A DNA stretch of 56,450 nucleotides from Alphaproteobacteria bacterium WMHbin7 (GTDB lineage Bacteria; Pseudomonadota; Alphaproteobacteria; Rhodospirillales; WMHbin7), in assembly GCA_002753155.1 (NCBI GenBank), contig PDZW01000020.1:1-56450 (forward strand), written 5' to 3'. This document shows positions 28,205 to 37,367 of this stretch, in pieces. The translations under genes and the position numbers were made by a program. The number at the start of each line of letters is the position of its first letter. The first letter of the stretch is position 1. Below the pieces are notes generated by a model. That model was given only the letters and a program-made list of their open reading frames with translations. It did not search any database and was not told the DNA's origin.

Positions 28205-29425
28205 TTATGACGCATCGAGACCGAAGGCGGTGTGCAGGGCGCGCAAGGCCAGTTCGGTGTATTCCTCGCCAATCAAAACACTGACCTTGATCTCGGAGGT
28301 CGAGATGACCTGGATATTGATGCCCTTCTCGGCCAGGGTGCGGAACATGTTGAGCGCCACCCCGGCATGGCTCCTCATGCCGACGCCGATGACCGACACC
28401 TTGACCACATTGGAATCGGCCACCAGTTCCTTGAAGGCCAGCTCGGCCTTGGAATCCTCGATCACCTTCTTGGCCTTTTCAAGGTCGGCCGTGCCAACGG
28501 TGAAGGTCAGGTCGGTCGTTTTGCCGTCATGGGCGATATTCTGCACGATCATATCGACATTGATCGCCGCATCGGCCAGGGGGCCAAAAATGCGGGCCGC
28601 CACGCCGGGCTTGTCGGCAACGCCGATCAGGGTGATTTTCGCCTCGTCGCGGCTATAGGCGATGCCGCTTACCAGTGCCTTTTCCACGATCTCATCCTCA
28701 TCGCAAACGAGTGTGCCGGGTATCTCCGCAAAGCTGGTCAGCACCTGTACGCGCACATGGTGCTTCATGGCCATCTCGACAGAGCGGGTCTGCAGAACCT
28801 TGGCCCCCACCGAGGCCAGTTCTAGCATTTCCTCATAGGTGATCTTGTCGAGCTTCCTTGCCGACTTCACGATTCTGGGGTCGGTGGTGTAGACGCCGTC
28901 CACATCGGTATAGATGTCGCAGCGATCCGCCTTCAGCGCCGCCGCCAGCGCCACCGCCGAAGTGTCCGAGCCGCCACGGCCCAGCGTGCTGATCCGGTTT
29001 TCCGGTCCCAGCCCCTGGAAACCCGCCACCACGGCGATCTCGCCGGTTTTCATGCGGGTCTCAAGCTCGTCCGTGTCGATAGACAGGATGCGCGCCTTGC
29101 CATGCATGCCGTCGGTATGGAAGGGAATCTGCCAGCCGGTCCAGGACCGGGCCTTGGCGCCCAGTTCCTGAAGGCAGATGGCCAGAAGGCCGGTGGTGAC
29201 CTGCTCGCCCGTGGCGACCACGGCATCATATTCGCGAGCGTCGTGCAGCTTGGCGGCCTCGTTGACATAGGCGACCAGTTGGTTGGTCACGCCCGACATG
29301 GCCGAAACCACCACGGCCACTTCGTTGCCCGCATCGGATTCCTTTTTGACCCGCCTTGCAACATTGCGGATTTTTTCCACATCGGCTACCGATGTGCCGC
29401 CGAATTTCATTACGATACGCGCCAT
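28205..29425 (-). CDS. lysC: Aspartate kinase
   Basis: 406 residues from ATG 29425 ([15 protein letters not shown]); an upstream GTG adds ten residues without support. Kinase domain with KFGGTS and [16 protein letters not shown], followed by two ACT domains (about 265-405) for lysine/threonine feedback. Monofunctional, about 400 residues, as usual for this class. First step of the lysine, methionine and threonine pathway. It is the first gene of the minus-strand series and is divergent from ubiG with about 150 bp between starts. Confidence 0.96.
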   Translation of the reverse strand: MARIVMKFGGTSVADVEKIRNVARRVKKESDAGNEVAVVVSAMSGVTNQLVAYVNEAAKLHDAREYDAVVATGEQVTTGLLAICLQELGAKARSWTGWQIPFHTDGMHGKARILSIDTDELETRMKTGEIAVVAGFQGLGPENRISTLGRGGSDTSAVALAAALKADRCDIYTDVDGVYTTDPRIVKSARKLDKITYEEMLELASVGAKVLQTRSVEMAMKHHVRVQVLTSFAEIPGTLVCDEDEIVEKALVSGIAYSRDEAKITLIGVADKPGVAARIFGPLADAAINVDMIVQNIAHDGKTTDLTFTVGTADLEKAKKVIEDSKAELAFKELVADSNVVKVSVIGVGMRSHAGVALNMFRTLAEKGINIQVISTSEIKVSVLIGEEYTELALRALHTAFGLDAS

Positions 29426-29574
29426 GAATACGGGTTCCCTTTTGTCCCTTGCCACACCCGGGGGCGGCTGGGAAAAATCTTAGCGTTTTGCGGCTTGCCG
29501 GAAAGGCGGCTATACATACCCCCAAGATAGCCGGGTGGCAAGCCCGGAAACGCCCAATTTTCCGAGGTTTTACC

Positions 29575-30324
29575 ATGCACAGCGCCCTTCACGCCCAAAC
29601 CGTCGCCAAGGATGAAGTGGCTCGTTTCGCCAAGATGGCCGACCGCTGGTGGGACCCCCAGGGCCCCATGAAACCCCTGCATAAAATGAATCCGGCCCGC
29701 GTCGCCTTTCTCAAAGGCGAATTTGCCCGCCATTTTGGCCGCGATTCTGAATCCCCCCAGCCCTTCAAGGGATTAACCCTTCTCGACGTGGGCACCGGGG
29801 CCGGACTGATCGCGGAACCCATGGCCCGACTGGGCTTTACCGTCACCGGCATCGATGCCGCCCAGGAAAGCATCGCGGCCGCCCAGGCTCATGCCGAGGC
29901 CGAGGGGCTTTCGATCGACTATCGGACCACGACGACCGACGCCCTTCTCAAGGAGACACAGCGTTTCGATGCCGTGCTGGCGATGGAGATCGTTGAACAT
30001 GTGCCCGATGCGGGCCAGTTCCTTGCCGAGGCGGCGGCCCTTGTCGCTCCCCAGGGCGCCTTTGCGGGAGCCACCGTCAGCCGCACCACCAAATCCTATC
30101 TGATGGGCATCGTGGGGGCGGAAATGATCCTGCGTTGGCTGCCTGTCGGCACCCATGACTGGAACAAGTTTCTGAAGCCCTCGGAATTCACCGGCCATCT
30201 GCGCCGTTCGGGCCTGAAGGTCACGGCCCTTCAAGGGCTTGGCTTCAACCCCCTGACCGACCGCTGGTCAGCCACCAGCGATCTGGACGTCAATTATCTG
30301 ATTTTTGCCCAAAAAGACGGCTGA
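29575..30324 (+). CDS. ubiG: Ubiquinone biosynthesis O-methyltransferase
   Basis: 249 residues from ATG 29575, with GAGG 8 nt upstream. The N-terminal EVARFAKMADRWWDPQGPMKPLHKMNP block is diagnostic of UbiG/COQ3; SAM motif LLDVGTGAGLIAEPMARLG follows. Performs both O-methylations in ubiquinone synthesis. The last 35 bp overlap the 3' end of the convergent glycosyltransferase gene, so the two coding ends share sequence in opposite strands. Confidence 0.95.
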   Translation: MHSALHAQTVAKDEVARFAKMADRWWDPQGPMKPLHKMNPARVAFLKGEFARHFGRDSESPQPFKGLTLLDVGTGAGLIAEPMARLGFTVTGIDAAQESIAAAQAHAEAEGLSIDYRTTTTDALLKETQRFDAVLAMEIVEHVPDAGQFLAEAAALVAPQGAFAGATVSRTTKSYLMGIVGAEMILRWLPVGTHDWNKFLKPSEFTGHLRRSGLKVTALQGLGFNPLTDRWSATSDLDVNYLIFAQKDG

Positions 30325-31144
30325 ATTCCCGCCAATCACGAATATCGCTGCGCCAATAGCCCAGAAACTGCACGCAGCCCGCAAAATGCAGGGCGTAGGC
30401 ATTGGTGAAGGCCGCCTGGACGCTGAGATGGACCAGCGATTCCCAGCCCGAATCCTTGGGGTCCTGATACAGCAGAAAGGGATAGAGAGCGCACATCTCA
30501 TCGAACCACAGGCGATTGAAGCGCCGGTCCAGGGGATGCAGCAGGCCCCGTGCGACCAGGGCATGCGAGAGATAGGGCTGCTCGTACTGATTCAAGGGAT
30601 CGGGCTCGCCGGAAAGCTTGTAAAGCTCGGCAAAAAGCGGGCGGTGATGTTGGGGCGAGAGAACCAGAACGCCGGTATTTGCCGCCTCGCCGGGATCATC
30701 AAGACCATAGAGGGCGTAATAGTCGCCACGATCCTGACATTTGGGTTCCTCCCTGCCTTCCCGCCAAGCCAGGGCTTGGCCGATTTCCGGCACACCCGGC
30801 GCCAAAAGCTGCGACCAGAGCGGAGGAAACGAGGCCTGATGCGCCAGCGCCCCCACTTTCTCAGGCGGGACCGCTTCCAGAATATCCGGGGCCTTCAGGG
30901 CATTGATTGCAATATCGCAATCCATCCAGACCACGCGCTCGGCATCTTGCGTTTCGGGCTGGTCAAGGATCAACAGTTTCTGCCAGGCGGGCGAACGCTT
31001 GTCGTCAGGATCAAGCGGGCGCTCATAGACCACCAGATCATAGCCTTGTCGCTCGGCATAGGCTTCCCAGGTGGATCTGACGCGCGCAAAAACCTGCTGA
31101 TGCTTCTCGCCCACGGCCAGAGTGACGAGGACACCTTTTTTCAT
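30290..31144 (-). CDS. Glycosyltransferase-like protein with DxD motif
   Basis: 284 residues. MKKGVLVTLAVGEKHQQVF start, a nucleotide-sugar DxD motif in ERVVWMDCDIAI (about 90-100), and NTGVLVLSP as in GT8/GT34-type enzymes. No signal peptide. Probably transfers a hexose to a surface glycan; donor and acceptor are unknown. Its start overlaps the small exported-protein gene by 4 bp and its 3' end overlaps ubiG by 35 bp. It is the last gene of the operon starting with DUF1192. Confidence 0.75.
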   Translation of the reverse strand: MKKGVLVTLAVGEKHQQVFARVRSTWEAYAERQGYDLVVYERPLDPDDKRSPAWQKLLILDQPETQDAERVVWMDCDIAINALKAPDILEAVPPEKVGALAHQASFPPLWSQLLAPGVPEIGQALAWREGREEPKCQDRGDYYALYGLDDPGEAANTGVLVLSPQHHRPLFAELYKLSGEPDPLNQYEQPYLSHALVARGLLHPLDRRFNRLWFDEMCALYPFLLYQDPKDSGWESLVHLSVQAAFTNAYALHFAGCVQFLGYWRSDIRDWREFSRLFGQKSDN

Positions 31145-31404
31145 CCGCGATTGATCGCGCAGCCGCAGAGGGGACAGGACAGGGCCGCCAGAGTCGCTTG
31201 GCGTTCGGCGTCGGAATAACCGGCCTCCTTCAAGATGCGCTCGGCCTCAGCCAGATAACGCGCATGCTCGTCCGTGATGCCACAACGGTCGCTCAACAGC
31301 TCGGCAAGCGGGGCATTCGCCTCAGACAGCGAGAGCGCACTGGCCCGGCCCGAGGCCAGAAGGGCCGGGATAAAAGTCAATAGAAGACGGCGATTCAGTT
31401 TCAT
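31141..31404 (-). CDS. Small exported protein with C-terminal CPLCGC motif
   Basis: 87 residues, not recognised. Signal peptide MKLNRRLLLTFIPALLASGRASA (cleavage near ASA/LS; the paired Arg is not a full Tat motif). The mature part is about 64 residues, mostly helical and acidic, with an isolated Cys at RCGIT and a terminal CPLCGCAINRG. Four cysteines could bind metal or form disulfides. Translationally coupled (ATGA) to the downstream glycosyltransferase. Periplasmic; function unknown. Confidence 0.75.
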   Translation of the reverse strand: MKLNRRLLLTFIPALLASGRASALSLSEANAPLAELLSDRCGITDEHARYLAEAERILKEAGYSDAERQATLAALSCPLCGCAINRG

Positions 31405-31413
31405 GACCCGATT

Positions 31414-32391
31414 CTAGCGTTTTTTCTTATGGCCCGCCACGGGGGTCTCAAACTCGAAGAAGGCAAAGCTGGCAGCCATATGCTCGGGCAGCGGCGCCTC
31501 GACGCGCAGGGTCTTTCCGCCGGGCTGGGGCAGTTCCAGCGACTTTGCATGCAGATGCAGCTTACGGCTGATGCCCGAGCCCTGAAGGAAGGCTTCGGCC
31601 CCGCCATATTTGCCATCGCCCAGAATGGGACAGCCCAGTGCTGCCGTATGAACACGAAGCTGATGCGTGCGGCCCGTCAACGGCTCCAGCTCCAGCCAAG
31701 CCACCTGATTTCCCGCATGATCCAGCACCCGGTACTGTGTGATGGCCTGCGCCCCCTCTTCCTCGTCGAGTTCCATTTTCTCGCCCAGTCGCCCCGGACG
31801 CTTGGAAAGCGGAGCGTCGATCACGCCCTCATGCGGCTTGGGGCAGCCCACCACCAAGGCCCAGTAGATCTTATGGGCTTTGCGCTGCTTGAAGGCCTCG
31901 GCCAGGCGCGAGGCGGCACGCGCCGTGCGGCCCAGCACCAGAACGCCCGACGTGTCCTTGTCCAGGCGATGGACCAGACGCGGCCTTTCCGCCGCATCGA
32001 ATTTCAGGGCATCCAGCATGGCATCCAAGTGATGCAGCGTGCCGGTGCCGCCCTGCACGGCAAGCCCTGCGGGTTTGTTGATGGCGATGATCTCACTGTC
32101 CTTATAGAGAACCAGGCCGCGCAATTCCTCGGCCTCGCCGTCCTTCATGCGAGGTGCAGGCTTGGCTGCCGTCTTGGGCGGCGCAAGATCGCCCAGGGGC
32201 GGAACCCTGACCACCTGACCCGCATTCAGGCGCTGATTGGCCTTGGCCCTGGCCCCATCGACGCGCAACTGCCCGGTGCGCAAAAGTTTCTCGATGCGGC
32301 CATGCGTGAGGCCGGGATAGTGACGGACCAGCCAGCGGTCAAGACGCAGCTCGGCCTCGGCGGCCTCGACCGTAACATGCAAGACGCTCAT
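31414..32391 (-). CDS. RluC/RluD-family pseudouridine synthase
   Basis: 325 residues. N-terminal S4 RNA-binding domain (about 12-75; RLDRWLVRHYPGLTHGRIEKLLRTGQ) and catalytic domain with HRLDKDTSGVLVLGRT containing the catalytic Asp. Modifies 23S rRNA uridines; RluC and RluD are not separable by eye. Overlaps crcB by 4 bp. The operon mates are RarA and a fluoride channel, so this is a mixed housekeeping run. Confidence 0.93.
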   Translation of the reverse strand: MSVLHVTVEAAEAELRLDRWLVRHYPGLTHGRIEKLLRTGQLRVDGARAKANQRLNAGQVVRVPPLGDLAPPKTAAKPAPRMKDGEAEELRGLVLYKDSEIIAINKPAGLAVQGGTGTLHHLDAMLDALKFDAAERPRLVHRLDKDTSGVLVLGRTARAASRLAEAFKQRKAHKIYWALVVGCPKPHEGVIDAPLSKRPGRLGEKMELDEEEGAQAITQYRVLDHAGNQVAWLELEPLTGRTHQLRVHTAALGCPILGDGKYGGAEAFLQGSGISRKLHLHAKSLELPQPGGKTLRVEAPLPEHMAASFAFFEFETPVAGHKKKR

Positions 32392-32774
32392 GCCATCACC
32401 TGCCTGACCAGATACATGGCGCCGAACAGGGCCCCCACAGAAGCCAGCACCGAAACCAGGATATAAAGTCCGGCACTGGCGAATTCATTGCGCTCGACCA
32501 GCAGCGCCACATCCATCGAGAAGGTGGAAAAAGTGGTGAAACCACCCAGAATCCCCACGGTGAGAAAAGCGCGCATCTCTGGGCCAATGTTCCAGCGGAG
32601 CGCCGAACCCTCGATGAGAAGCCCCATCAGGGCCGAGCCCAGGACATTGACGATCAGCGTGGCCCAGGGAAAATTCTGCCCCAGCCAGACACCGATGCCG
32701 ATCATGCCCAGATAGCGCGCGACCGAGCCCAATGCGCCGCCAAAGGCGACGGCCATAATCATCTGCCCGCTCAT
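32388..32774 (-). CDS. crcB: Fluoride efflux channel CrcB/Fluc
   Basis: 128 residues with four predicted transmembrane helices. Family motifs GGALGSVARY, NVLGSALMG and GGFTTFSTFS (the Phe-box and Na+ site) are all present. Exports fluoride as a dual-topology dimer; a single gene here fits a homodimer. It overlaps both neighbours by 4 bp inside an operon, so no separate fluoride riboswitch leader is present before it. Confidence 0.95.
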   Translation of the reverse strand: MSGQMIMAVAFGGALGSVARYLGMIGIGVWLGQNFPWATLIVNVLGSALMGLLIEGSALRWNIGPEMRAFLTVGILGGFTTFSTFSMDVALLVERNEFASAGLYILVSVLASVGALFGAMYLVRQVMA

Positions 32775-34081
32775 GTCTCGTCCCTCTTCGTGGCCGCCGT
32801 CCGATCGCGGCGCAATTTGTCCCAGTAATCGAGCCGCTTTCTGATTTCGCGCTCAAAGCCGCGCTCGACCGGATTATAAAGCCTTTGACGTCTCATCCCG
32901 TCGGGAAAATAATTCTGCCCCGAAAAACCATCCGGCGCATCGTGATCATAGGCATAGCCCTCGCCATAGCCGATGTCTCGCATCATTTTGGTGGGCGCGT
33001 TCAAAATGTGCAAAGGCGGCGTCAACGAGCCGGTTTCCGAAGCCGCCCGCTTGGCGGCTTTTTCGGCCAGATAGGCGGCGTTTGATTTGGGTGCCGTGCC
33101 CAGATAGATCACCAATTGCACCAGGGCCAACTCGCCCTCGGGCGAGCCCAGGCGCTCATAGGCCTCCCAGGCGGCAATCGCCTGCAACAGGGCATCCGGA
33201 TCGGCCAGCCCGACATCCTCGACGGCAAAACGCGTGAGCCTGCGCGCCAGGAAGCGTGGATCCTCGCCGCCTGCCAGCATGCGCGCCATCCAGTAAAGGG
33301 CGGCGTCCGTATCGGAACCGCGCAAACTTTTGTGAAGGGCGCTGATCAGATTATAGTGCCCTTCCTGGCTTTTATCATAAAGCGGCAGGCGTTTTTGCAC
33401 AGCACCAGCCAGGGCGGAGGGATCGAGCAGGGGCTCAGCGGGCAGGCGAAACAATTCCTCGATCAGATTAAGCAGGTAGCGTCCGTCGCCATCGGCCATG
33501 GCCAGCAGGGCCTGACGCCCGTCCTCGGTCAAGGGCAACGAGCGCCCTTCATCTGCCTCGGCGCGAAGCAGCATTTTCTCCAGGGCAGCATCGTCCAGAC
33601 GCTTTAGCACCATGACCTGGCAGCGCGACAGCAGTGCCGCGTTCAATTCAAAGCTGGGATTTTCCGTGGTGGCGCCGACCAGAATCACCGTGCCATCCTC
33701 GACATAGGGCAGGAAACCATCTTGCTGGGCGCGGTTGAAGCGGTGGATTTCATCGATGAAAAGCAAGGTGCCCTGCCCCATCTGGCGCCGTCCCTTCGCA
33801 CTTTCGAAAACCTTGCGAAGATCGGCAACGCCCGAGAAAACCGCCGACAGAGGCTCGAAGATCAGCGAGGTATGCTCGGCCAAAAGGCGCGCGATGGTGG
33901 TTTTACCGCAACCGGGCGGCCCCCACAGAATGACCGAGGTCAGGCGCTTTTGCGCCACCATGCGCCCCAGCGGAGCCGAGGGGGCCAACAGGTGATCCTG
34001 CCCCACCACTTCGCTCAAGCTTATGGGGCGCAGGCGGTCGGCCAGCGGCCTTTGAACCTGGCGTTCGAAGAGGGTACTCAC
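32771..34081 (-). CDS. rarA: Replication-associated recombination protein A (RarA/MgsA)
   Basis: 436 residues from GTG 34081, which overlaps the protease stop (GTGA) and is preceded by AGGTGG; the longer frame would run into that gene. Walker A WGPPGCGKTT, Walker B LLFIDEIHRF, sensor 1 GATTENPSFE, and the C-terminal RarA oligomerisation region. AAA+ ATPase acting at stalled forks, related to clamp loaders. Confidence 0.95.
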   Translation of the reverse strand: MSTLFERQVQRPLADRLRPISLSEVVGQDHLLAPSAPLGRMVAQKRLTSVILWGPPGCGKTTIARLLAEHTSLIFEPLSAVFSGVADLRKVFESAKGRRQMGQGTLLFIDEIHRFNRAQQDGFLPYVEDGTVILVGATTENPSFELNAALLSRCQVMVLKRLDDAALEKMLLRAEADEGRSLPLTEDGRQALLAMADGDGRYLLNLIEELFRLPAEPLLDPSALAGAVQKRLPLYDKSQEGHYNLISALHKSLRGSDTDAALYWMARMLAGGEDPRFLARRLTRFAVEDVGLADPDALLQAIAAWEAYERLGSPEGELALVQLVIYLGTAPKSNAAYLAEKAAKRAASETGSLTPPLHILNAPTKMMRDIGYGEGYAYDHDAPDGFSGQNYFPDGMRRQRLYNPVERGFEREIRKRLDYWDKLRRDRTAATKRDET

Positions 34082-35472
34082 CCACCCACCTGGATAGCAA
34101 GCGACCTTCCTTCGCGCTTGATCTGGATTTGCCAACTCTTGCCGGCAGTTTGCACGGCCTTTTTCAAGTCGGCGACCAGGGCAATGCCAGCACCGTTCAC
34201 GCGTTCGATGATGTCGCCCGGACGCAGTCCGATCTGATGGGCGGGCGAGCCGCGCTTCATGGACAGGATCATGACGCCCGAAGGGGCTCCGTCGATACCC
34301 AATTCCTCGGTCAGTGCCGGATTGAGATTGGCCACCGTGGCGCCGGTAAAGGGATTGCGCCCGCCCACTTCGTTCAAGTCGCGCGGCGGCTTCTCGGGGG
34401 GTGCTATCAGCGGCACGGCAACCGTGGTTTCGCGGCCCTGACGAATCAGTTTCAACTGCGCCGTCTCGCCGACGCCCAGCGTGGCGATGCGGAAACGAAG
34501 AGCCTGGGTGTCGAACACGTCATAGCCATTGACGCTGATCACCACGTCGCCCCGCTTCAGCCCCGCTTTTTCGGCTGGCCCGTTCTCGACCACAGACGCG
34601 ATCAGAACGCCTACGGGCTTGGCCAGTTTCAGGCTTTGAGCAATCTCGGAGGTCACCTCCTGGCCTTGCGCCCCCAGCCAGGGGCGCACGGCATGGCCGG
34701 TCGAAAGAATGCCCGCCAGCGTCGCCTTGACCATGCTGGCCGGAATGGCAAAGCCGATGCCGTTCGAGCCGCCGCCCTTGGAATAGATGGCGGAATTGAT
34801 GCCGATCAGCTTGCCATCCATGCCAACCAGGGCGCCCCCGGAATTGCCGGGATTGATCGCGGCATCGGTCTGAATGAAGAACTGGAAATCGGAAACGCCC
34901 ACGGTGGTGCGAGCCAGTGCCGAAATGATGCCGGTGGTCACCGTTTGGCCGACGCCAAAGGGATTGCCGATGGCCATCACCATGTCGCCCACTTCCAGGG
35001 CATCGGAATCGCCCATGGACAGATAGGGCAGTTTCTCGCCCTTGACCTCGATACGCAGCACGGCCAGATCGGTTCTGGGGTCTTCGCCCACGATCTTGGC
35101 TTCGAACTCGCGCTTGTCGGACAGAACCACCGTGATCTCGTCGGATTCGCTGATGACATGGAGGTTGGTGACGACCACGCCATCGGCGCTGACCAGCACG
35201 CCAGAGCCCAACGAGCGCTGAATGCGCTCCTGCGGCATACCCATGCCGAACTGCTCGCCGAAAAACTGACGAAAGAAGGGATCGTTGAACAAGGGCGACA
35301 CCGATCCCCTGGCCTGCACCACCTTGCGGGTATAGATATTGACCACGGCAGGCGCCGTCGACTTGACCAGAGGCGAGAAGCTTAAGCGCACTTGGTCCCG
35401 GGACTGCGGAACCGTCTGGGCAAGAGCGGGCAGGCTAAAAAGGACCAGGAGGAGGAGAAGGACGGCGCGCAT
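34078..35472 (-). CDS. degP: Do/DegP-family periplasmic serine protease
   Basis: 464 residues. Signal peptide MRAVLLLLLVLFSLPALA. Chymotrypsin-like domain with catalytic triad His105 (TNLHV), Asp135 (RTDLAV) and Ser211 (GNSGG), then two PDZ domains (about 265-350 and 375-455). Degrades misfolded envelope proteins. The short LA loop resembles DegQ more than E. coli DegP. It follows DUF1192 by 3 bp and is coupled to rarA. Confidence 0.92.
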   Translation of the reverse strand: MRAVLLLLLVLFSLPALAQTVPQSRDQVRLSFSPLVKSTAPAVVNIYTRKVVQARGSVSPLFNDPFFRQFFGEQFGMGMPQERIQRSLGSGVLVSADGVVVTNLHVISESDEITVVLSDKREFEAKIVGEDPRTDLAVLRIEVKGEKLPYLSMGDSDALEVGDMVMAIGNPFGVGQTVTTGIISALARTTVGVSDFQFFIQTDAAINPGNSGGALVGMDGKLIGINSAIYSKGGGSNGIGFAIPASMVKATLAGILSTGHAVRPWLGAQGQEVTSEIAQSLKLAKPVGVLIASVVENGPAEKAGLKRGDVVISVNGYDVFDTQALRFRIATLGVGETAQLKLIRQGRETTVAVPLIAPPEKPPRDLNEVGGRNPFTGATVANLNPALTEELGIDGAPSGVMILSMKRGSPAHQIGLRPGDIIERVNGAGIALVADLKKAVQTAGKSWQIQIKREGRSLAIQVGG

Positions 35473-35475
35473 GGA

Positions 35476-35658
35476 TTACCTTTTGAAAAACGCTTCGGCA
35501 CCATGGCGGTGCGACTGCTTGGCCGCGATGGCCGCCTGGGCCCGCTTGATTTCGGTTTCAAGCGACTGGATATAGGTCTTCAACTCGTCGACCGAAAGGG
35601 TGCCTAGGTCGGTCGGCTTGACGATGGGCTTGCGGGGTTCCAGATCGTCGGTGTCCAT
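35476..35658 (-). CDS. DUF1192 small protein
   Basis: 60 residues with the conserved LGTLSVDELKTYIQSLETEI segment of the DUF1192 family, a short coiled coil of alphaproteobacteria. No signal or membrane segment. Function unknown. It is the first gene of the operon leading to the Do protease and rarA, and is divergent from the quinone oxidoreductase gene with about 52 bp between starts. Confidence 0.9.
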   Translation of the reverse strand: MDTDDLEPRKPIVKPTDLGTLSVDELKTYIQSLETEIKRAQAAIAAKQSHRHGAEAFFKR

Positions 35659-35710
35659 GATGTCCGTCCCGGTGGTAGTGTCGCGGACTGGACTTTAGCA
35701 GGTGGAAACG

Positions 35711-36697
35711 ATGACCGAAACCATGACGGTTATAGAAATCAGCCAGCCGGGCGGTCCCGAAGCCCTGGTCCCGGCCCAAAGGCCCCTCCCCGTTCCCGGC
35801 CCGGGCCAGGTTCTGATCCGCGTCGAGGCTGCGGGAATCAACCGGCCGGATGTCATTCAGCGCCAGGGCTTGTATCCGGCCCCTCCCGGCGCTTCCGACA
35901 TTCCCGGGCTTGAGGTGGCGGGAACCATCGAAGGGCTTGGTGAGGGAAGCGACCCCGCCCTTCTGGGGCAGAAGGTCTGCGCCCTGGTCACGGGCGGCGG
36001 CTATGCCAGTTTCTGTCTGGCCGAGGCGCCTCTGTGCCTGCCCATCCCCCAGGGGCTTTCGATCAAGGAGGCGGCGGCCCTGCCGGAAACGGTCTTTACC
36101 GTCTGGCACAATGTTTTCGAGCGGGGCGGGCTAAAGCCCTGCGAGACCTTGCTGATTCACGGCGGCACTAGCGGCATCGGCACCATGGCCATTCAGATGG
36201 CCAAGGCGCATGGGGCTCTGGTGATCGCCACGGCCAGAAGTGCTGAGAAGGCGGCGGCTTGCTTGAAACTGGGGGCCAATCACGCCATCGACACCTCAAG
36301 CCTCGACTTTGCCGAGGAGGTCGCCGGTTTGACCGGCAGGAAGGGTGTCAATGTCATTCTGGACATGGTGGGGGGTGATTACATAGCCCGGAACATCAAA
36401 TGCCTGGCGACCGAGGGGCGCCTGGTCAGCATCGCCTTTCAGAAAGGCAGCACGGCTGAGATCAATTTCATGCCGGTCATGCTGAAGCGCCTAACGCTCA
36501 CCGGCTCGACGCTTCGCATCCAGCCTCTGGCGGACAAGGCCCGCATGGCTAAAGGCATCCTTGAAACCGTCTGGCCCTGGATCGAAGCAGGCAAGGTCAA
36601 GCCCCTGATCCATGCCAGCTTCCCGCTGGCCCAGGCCTCAGAGGCCCACAGGATGCTGGAAGCCAATACGCATACCGGGAAAATTATTTTGATTTGA
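35711..36697 (+). CDS. NAD(P)H:quinone oxidoreductase, zinc-less MDR family
   Basis: 328 residues from ATG 35711, with AGGTGGA upstream (a GTG at 35702 is the longest option). Medium-chain dehydrogenase fold: AGINRPDVIQRQGLYPAPPG near the N-terminus, nucleotide-binding HGGTSGIGTMAIQMAK. It resembles the PIG3/TP53I3-like quinone oxidoreductase group and lacks zinc ligands. Cytoplasmic. Monocistronic, divergent from DUF1192. Confidence 0.9.
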   Translation: MTETMTVIEISQPGGPEALVPAQRPLPVPGPGQVLIRVEAAGINRPDVIQRQGLYPAPPGASDIPGLEVAGTIEGLGEGSDPALLGQKVCALVTGGGYASFCLAEAPLCLPIPQGLSIKEAAALPETVFTVWHNVFERGGLKPCETLLIHGGTSGIGTMAIQMAKAHGALVIATARSAEKAAACLKLGANHAIDTSSLDFAEEVAGLTGRKGVNVILDMVGGDYIARNIKCLATEGRLVSIAFQKGSTAEINFMPVMLKRLTLTGSTLRIQPLADKARMAKGILETVWPWIEAGKVKPLIHASFPLAQASEAHRMLEANTHTGKIILI

Positions 36698-36706
36698 AAG
36701 CCAGGC

Positions 36707-36836
36707 TAGAGCGGGTCGTCTGAAATCGAAGCCGCAATTCGGCTTCGATTCTGGCGTGAATCCGCTCTACCAATTTGTTTTTAGCGAACGATTCACGTTC
36801 AATGCCGTGTCACCTGAGTGACTCGGCGTTGAACGA
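36707..36836. repeat. Compound palindromic element overlapping a gene end
   Basis: Outer inverted ends TAGAGCGG (36707-36714) and CCGCTCTA (36762-36769) enclose a hairpin (AAATCGAAGCCG with CGGCTTCGATT around 36723-36750). Immediately after is a second palindrome about 36797-36836 (CGTTCAATGCCG / CGGCGTTGAACG with an inner GTCAC/GTGAC). This second part holds the stop codon and last residues of the 36810 gene. Confidence 0.7.
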
Positions 36837-37367
36837 TCGTGCGCTGGCGCAGGCCGATCCCACCAGTCCGCCCGCGACGATCAGGATCAGGCTGGACATT
36901 GTGAATCCAAGGCCCGCCACCGCCAAGCCAACGCAGAAACCCAGCCAGGGCAGTCGATTTTCCTGTTCCGAAAAAAGTGCCCTTCCTGCCAGAAGAACCG
37001 AAGCCGCGCCAAAAAGCAGACACATGACCACGCCTGCCGCCGCCAGGGCCTCCGTCGGAACGCCGGTCGAGATCAGGATGCCTGTTGCAGTCAGGAAGGC
37101 CGCCAGCCCTGACACTCCATAGAGAACAGGGATCAGTTGGGCCAACCGCTCCGCCCGGCTCCGCTTGACGATCACCGTAGCCACAGCACCGCCGATGACG
37201 ATGCCAACCACGATGGCCGTATAGCTGAAGACATCGGGCTGCATCAGGGCCGTCAGAATGGCAATGACACTACCCGCGACAGCCCAGACACTGTTTTTGA
37301 AACGCAAGGCCAGGACAAAGCACAGGGCCGCGATGAGATCGGCGAAGGGGACAAAATCCGCCGTCAT
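36810..37367 (-). CDS. PntB-like membrane-domain protein without NADP domain
   Basis: 185 residues, about six transmembrane helices. It aligns by eye with the membrane domain of PntB two genes upstream: GIVIGGAVATVIVKRSRAER matches [20 protein letters not shown], and LILIVAGGLVGS matches [11 protein letters not shown]. The NADP-binding domain III of PntB is absent. The last residues SFNAESLR come from a palindromic repeat. It overlaps the preceding PntA-like gene by 4 bp. Function unknown; an accessory or decayed transhydrogenase membrane module is inferred. Confidence 0.75.
   Translation of the reverse strand: MTADFVPFADLIAALCFVLALRFKNSVWAVAGSVIAILTALMQPDVFSYTAIVVGIVIGGAVATVIVKRSRAERLAQLIPVLYGVSGLAAFLTATGILISTGVPTEALAAAGVVMCLLFGAASVLLAGRALFSEQENRLPWLGFCVGLAVAGLGFTMSSLILIVAGGLVGSACASARSFNAESLR

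Noticed and set aside
32388-32774. Fluoride riboswitch before crcB
   Set aside because: crcB is an internal operon gene overlapping its neighbours, with no leader for a riboswitch.
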